From assembly GCA_034336665.1 (NCBI GenBank), contig CM067589.1, positions 6,334,420 to 6,398,419 of the forward strand: a stretch of 64,000 nucleotides of DNA, in the 5' to 3' direction. The translations under genes and the position numbers were made by a program. Numbering within the stretch: the first letter of the stretch is position 1; each line of letters starts with the position of its first letter. This document shows, one piece after another, positions 59,379 to 64,000 of this stretch. The notes beneath the pieces were generated by a model. That model searched no databases. It was not told the DNA's origin and saw only the letters and a program-made list of their open reading frames with translations. The stretch is from Luscinia megarhynchos (Eukaryota > Chordata > Aves > Passeriformes > Turdidae).

Positions 59379-59935
59379 TTACTATTTTTAAGTTTTGTTA
59401 ATAGCAAAACAAAAAGAATCTATATTCTTACAGCAAAGTTTTCCAATATTCTAGCTATAGCATTCATTTTAATATTTGCCAAAAGCCAATAAGATAATAT
59501 GTACCAAAACACACATACAATTCAAGTTTCTTTTCTGAGTCTGGAAGAGCCGTGGCTGGGGCACCAATCATTTTGGTTTTATTTAATTTTCTGAAGTTTT
59601 GCTATTTCTTGTGTCCATACCACAATAATGAGGCTATCTGGGCTTAAAAAGTCATACAATATTCTGGCTCGAACAGAGAATCCTCAATCCAGATCCTGCA
59701 TTCCCTCTTAATCCTCAGAATTGTCCCAGCTCCATTTTAGTGCTGAGTAACATTACTTCTGAGATTCCCTGGTCCTTCTGTGGGTAAATACATCACAAAC
59801 CTTCAGTCAAAATATGTCCCAAATATTTAACCTTTTTCTCCAGCATTTGTGCTTTTTTTTTCAAATACTCAAAGATGCTTTTTAGACTGAACATTCAGAC
59901 ATTTCACAGAGGCTTCTTCTACCACTTCTTCTTTT
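59379..59935 (-). pseudogene. ERV pol: RT thumb and connection remnant
   Basis: The minus strand contains KVKYLGHILTEG near 59815 (the conserved block after the RT active site) and an ALPDSEKKLELYV-like connection segment near 59530. Both are interrupted by stops and shifts. It is flanked by LTR-H and the G-like LTR. Confidence 0.75.
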
Positions 59936-59941
59936 CTTCCT

Positions 59942-60518
59942 TGTCACGATCCGCTCAACCCGAGCGGGAGTCGTGATGGTTCATTCGACCCCAGGGTGCA
60001 AAAGACAAAAGCAAGAGACTCAGGTTTGTTTAGCAGAAAGCAGTAATGCAGTTTATTGAGTGTCAAAGAGAGAGAGAGAGGGAGAGAGAGAGGATGAGAG
60101 AGAGAAAGGATGGGATTTAGCTACCAACAGATGGGACGCATCCTCATGGTCATGCATCCTCAATCCGTTGGGGAGAAAGAGATCTCAAAGTCTTTTTAGG
60201 AAAGTCACTTTTTATAGTCCTTTTCCAAAGCGAGTTATAGTCCTTTTCCAAAGCGAGTGGCCTCTAGCCAAAAGGTGGGGAGATTTGTGGACTATTGTAT
60301 GTGGAGATCATTGCTCCAAGAAACAGGTGGAACAGGACAGCCAGTACCCTACTTGAGTGCAGTGCACCATGGCAAGCACCAAGCACAGCTACAAACAGTC
60401 CTTGGCAAGCATCCACCTTGGCCAGGCCAGAACTCAGGCGAGTGGTGGGGTCCCGGGGTCTCGGTCTCTGATGATGGTCGTGGGGCAGATCAGAGAAAAC
60501 TTCGGACCGACCCTTACA
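59942..60518 (-). mobile_element. Solo LTR, family H copy 2, inserted in pol
   Basis: 577 bp from TGTCACGATCC to GACCCTTACA on the plus strand, similar to 27401-27970. Flanks are TTCCT and CTCCT (4 of 5 match). Minus-strand TATA near 60207, AATAAA near 60053, and a GA-rich block near 60065-60110. A 28-bp unit (TTATAGTCCTTTTCCAAAGCGAG) is duplicated in tandem at 60214-60260. ERV pol resumes on both sides. Confidence 0.82.
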
Positions 60519-61110
60519 CTCCTGATGGCAGCAAGTCATCCGCATCCTGCATTAACCCAATCCCTGGGACCGAGGTAAATTCTTGTGATATTTTCTGCAA
60601 GGCTTGCCCAAATGAGGCTGGTGCTTCCGTGCATCCCTGCGGAACGGCTGTCCATGTCTTTAGCATTTTCCTTTCTACCTCTTGTTCCCACTCCAAGGCA
60701 AAATACAGTTTACCATCCTGTGTGCGTGGGCATCCCCAGAAAGCATCTTTGACATAAACACTTAATGGTGGCAGTGTGAGGAGGGAACCTGGTTCAAGAT
60801 GGTGTAAGGGTCTGAGACCCCCTGGGTGCTGGGGCCCCCCTTGGACCCTGGGGTTCATCCCTCAGGAGCTGCAGAAGGGGCCATGTAGAGGGCCATGGCC
60901 TTTGCCTTCACCTTGGCCTTTTCCTCATCCCTTCTTGCATTCACCTGCTGAGCCTTTCTGACCAACTGCTCCAGGGACATCTTCTGCCCCTCCTGCAGCC
61001 CTCCTCAGTGCCTGGGGGTGCTCATCCTCTGACAGCTGCTGAGCTTCCTGCAAAATACTTAATTTCTGCAGTGATTCAAACAAAATGCTTAAAAGCGAAT
61101 CTCGATCCTT
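60519..61110 (-). pseudogene. ERV gag-RT remnant with internal deletion
   Basis: Reading the minus strand from 61110, a Gag capsid C-terminal segment is visible (FESLQKLSILQEAQQL, then after a shift KMSLEQLVRKAQQVNARRDE), with a TGA at 60855. RT follows: PYTILNQVP, VKDAFW, WTAVPQG and a degraded MQDADDLL in place of the YVDD-type active site. Nucleocapsid, protease and the RT N-terminus are missing between gag and RT. The gammaretrovirus-like gag and RT agree with the integrase at 58 kb. The element is non-functional. Confidence 0.85.
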
Positions 61111-61179
61111 TCACGTCCAGTGCACATTTCCCAGCTGTTCCTTGCTCCTGCTCCTTGTGCTCCCCTGCCCTCCCCAGCC

Positions 61180-61490
61180 CGTATCCCAGAGCCGCTCCCT
61201 GTCCTGCCGCAGTGTCCAAACGCGCCCCCCGGCGGCAGGACCGGCAGCTCCACGGGGCCGGGCAGCGGCCGGGGCGTCCCGCAGCCTCCTGGGGGCCGGG
61301 GGCCACTGCCGGCCCTGCCCGGGGGTGCTGGGCTCAGGCAGCGCCCAGCGCTGAGCCCCACCTGCCCCACAGCCCCGGCCCGGCCCCGCAGCTCCCCACG
61401 GGCCCCAGCCCATGCTCCCGGTGCCGCCCCTCTGCGCCCGCTGCTGCCGCTGCCAGCACAGAGAAACCCCCTGAAATCCTGACCTCCTTG
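61180..61490. promoter_or_regulatory. CpG-rich segment
   Basis: Dense CG with CCCGG and GGGGCCGG words, open in several frames because of composition. No initiator, TATA or CCAAT box was singled out. Confidence 0.4.
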
Positions 61491-61499
61491 TCTGCATGT

Positions 61500-62129
61500 C
61501 CTGGGAACCAAGGATACAAAGGGTCTGGAGCAGCTGGCAACTTCTGAGGATAAGAGCCTGCTGAAAAACATCCCCATCCTCAGTGTTTTTCTCTTTCTCT
61601 TTTCCATCATCCTTTTTCTTACCACATAGATTTCTGCTGCTGCTTCTTTCCTGAACCGTATTCCTGCACACTCCCCTTCACCCAATCCCTTCCCAGCACA
61701 CCAACAGCATCCATCTCCTGTTGTGTAAATCCCTTCTGGACTTCCCTTATTGCCCCTGGGTGTCCATGTCCTTGATTACCTCTGGGAGAATGTGCAAACT
61801 CCCTCAACATGCTCCCAAGGCCCTTCTGAGATATTTTGGGACCATCATCCCTTTTGCCAGGAGCCCTTCCTGGCTTTCCCCTTCTCCCCTCCAAGGATCC
61901 CCTGCCATGTTTAGTCCCCGAAGATCCCACTGTACTCACTGGTGAGGTTTTCAGTGCTCTCTGGCTGCTGACTCTTCACAGCCCCCCTGATCTGTCACTC
62001 GTCTGTCCCTTGGTCACTCTCGGGTGCCCAATCCATGCCCGGTGCCGCCGCCCCCCAAGGGAGCTGATCACCCCAACTGGGTGAGGCACCTTCAGCTCCA
62101 CTCGCTGCCCCTGTCCTGGATGGGGGAAG
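61500..62129. other. No assignable gene
   Basis: A minus-strand open frame of 106 codons (61619-61939) has no recognised domain. Confidence 0.35.
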
Positions 62130-62640
62130 GAATTCTGGCCAAGGCCCAAAGTGTGTAGAAAATTTCACCTCACCGGAGGTTTCTGTGCACAAAGAAGACA
62201 GAGGAGTCCTGTAAAGTAATTTCATATACAGAAAAAGGGAAAGGCCATGTTCCATTTGCCATGGAACATTGTTGGAGGACATAGACTCCTTTTCATCCTA
62301 ATGTTCCCAGTGGCTTCTCCCTCTCCCTTTCCACATTGGCTGGAGTAGTTGAGAGGTACAGACTTCCCAATGCACCCACTGCATCCCCCCTTAATATGCA
62401 CCCCACTTTTGTGTAGCTAACGATATTCATGGCTCTGTTAAGTCTTTGTTCTTTTTTGGGGAGTTCATGAATTCAGCAGGACCGTGCAGAGCAGCAGTCT
62501 GTGTGGTCAATTATAACATTTTCTGAACCTGATGGCTTCTGCTGTCGCTTCCTTATGTACACATGCCTGGATTTATCTCCAAGCAGATTCCCAGCATCTG
62601 TTTGTAAAAGGACACTTTCCTGTTCTTCCTTCCATGGGGG
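62130..62640 (-). repeat. Repeat D, diverged third copy
   Basis: Same order as 54740-55150: AGGTTTCTGTGCAC(A)AAG, AGACAGAGGAGTCCT, TTGCCATGGAA, GGTACAGAC, TTAATATGCACTCC/CCCC, TCAATTA(T/G)(T)AACATTTTCTG, TTATCTCCAAG. Identity is visibly lower than between the other two copies. Confidence 0.65.
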
Positions 62641-62830
62641 TCCAGGCAGAGCCGCAGCTCCCAGCGTTCCCACCTGGAGCCCACCTGCGCCCCCCCCCCG
62701 AGCCCCAGCGCCCCCACGAGGGAATTTTGGGAGGTGGGAGGGGCAGCGCCAGGCCGGGCCCCCCCGCGCTGTCGGGCGGGAGCGGCTGCAGTGGGAACCG
62801 AGTGCGGGTGGGAGCAGCCGAGAGCCCAGT
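62640..62830. promoter_or_regulatory. CpG-rich segment
   Basis: CG-dense stretch beside repeat D copy 3, as the CpG-rich segment at 54.3 kb lies beside copy 2. It was possibly duplicated together with it. Confidence 0.4.
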
Positions 62831-63199
62831 GCTGCCCCAGCCCGAACTGCCCCAGCTTCATCCCTGCCCCTGCGCTGGGATGCTGCGGGTTTGGGGGGAG
62901 AGGGAGCCGGCAGTGGCTGCTGGGCTTGGGGTCAGCAGGAGAAGGGAAGGAGAAGCAGGGATGAAAATAAAATGATCCAACAATGCACATGGGAGGAGAA
63001 GGTGGGGTTCAGCAAGAGGAGGAGGAATAGTAGGATGAAGAGGAGTGTGAGAGACAGTAGGGACACACGAGGAGGAGGAGCAGAAACAGGAAGCAGCACA
63101 AGGTTCCACCTTTCTCTGTATCTGCAGCCTCTCCCCCAGCACTAGGAGCCTTCTCCCCACCACATGCAGAAGTTGACAGGGGAAGGCGATCCATGACTC

Positions 63200-64000
<801 letters not shown>

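Overview
This is vertebrate nuclear DNA, most likely from a bird and probably a songbird. The evidence is antisense CR1 LINE 3' ends, many endogenous retrovirus (ERV) LTRs with clean target-site duplications, avian-type C2H2 zinc-finger gene copies, a broken MHC class II beta exon and introns filled with degenerate short tandem repeats. The species call is inference. There is a 100-N assembly gap at 49445-49544.

Region 1 (1-24 kb) is mostly AT-rich sequence without a recognisable host gene. It carries solo LTRs of families I label A, B, C and F, and a plus-strand ERV remnant at 15.2-17.9 kb: a 3' pol segment with RNase H and integrase, no env, and its 3' LTR.

Region 2 (24-31 kb) holds a pseudogenised MHC class II beta-2 (Ig-like) exon, LTRs E, H and F, a decayed C2H2 zinc-finger gene on the minus strand and a CR1 end. 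Region 3 (31.2-34.6 kb) is one LTR-C copy swollen to 3.4 kb by about 60 copies of a 36-bp GC-rich minisatellite. Region 4 (34.8-36.8 kb) is a phase-consistent four-exon gene model for a 138-residue type I membrane protein that I do not recognise.

Region 5 (38.6-45.7 kb) begins with three regularly spaced ZNF143/Staf-like sites, a CCAAT box and a TATA box, followed by scattered short exons of an unidentified plus-strand gene. Its introns are strand-biased simple repeats interrupted by LTR-C and LTR-E. Region 6 (45.8-57 kb) has a near-identical inverted repeat pair on either side of the assembly gap, CpG-rich segments, a truncated zinc-finger copy, LTR-A and LTR-G, and an unidentified open exon.

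Region 7 (57.9-61.1 kb) is a minus-strand gammaretrovirus-like ERV (gag, RT, RNase H, integrase), internally deleted and split by two later LTR insertions. The window ends in another C2H2 zinc-finger gene copy, probably broken, at 63.5-63.9 kb. Few intact host genes are present. The zinc-finger family, the MHC fragment and the dense nested LTRs suggest a repeat-rich microchromosome or MHC-linked segment, which is inference only.
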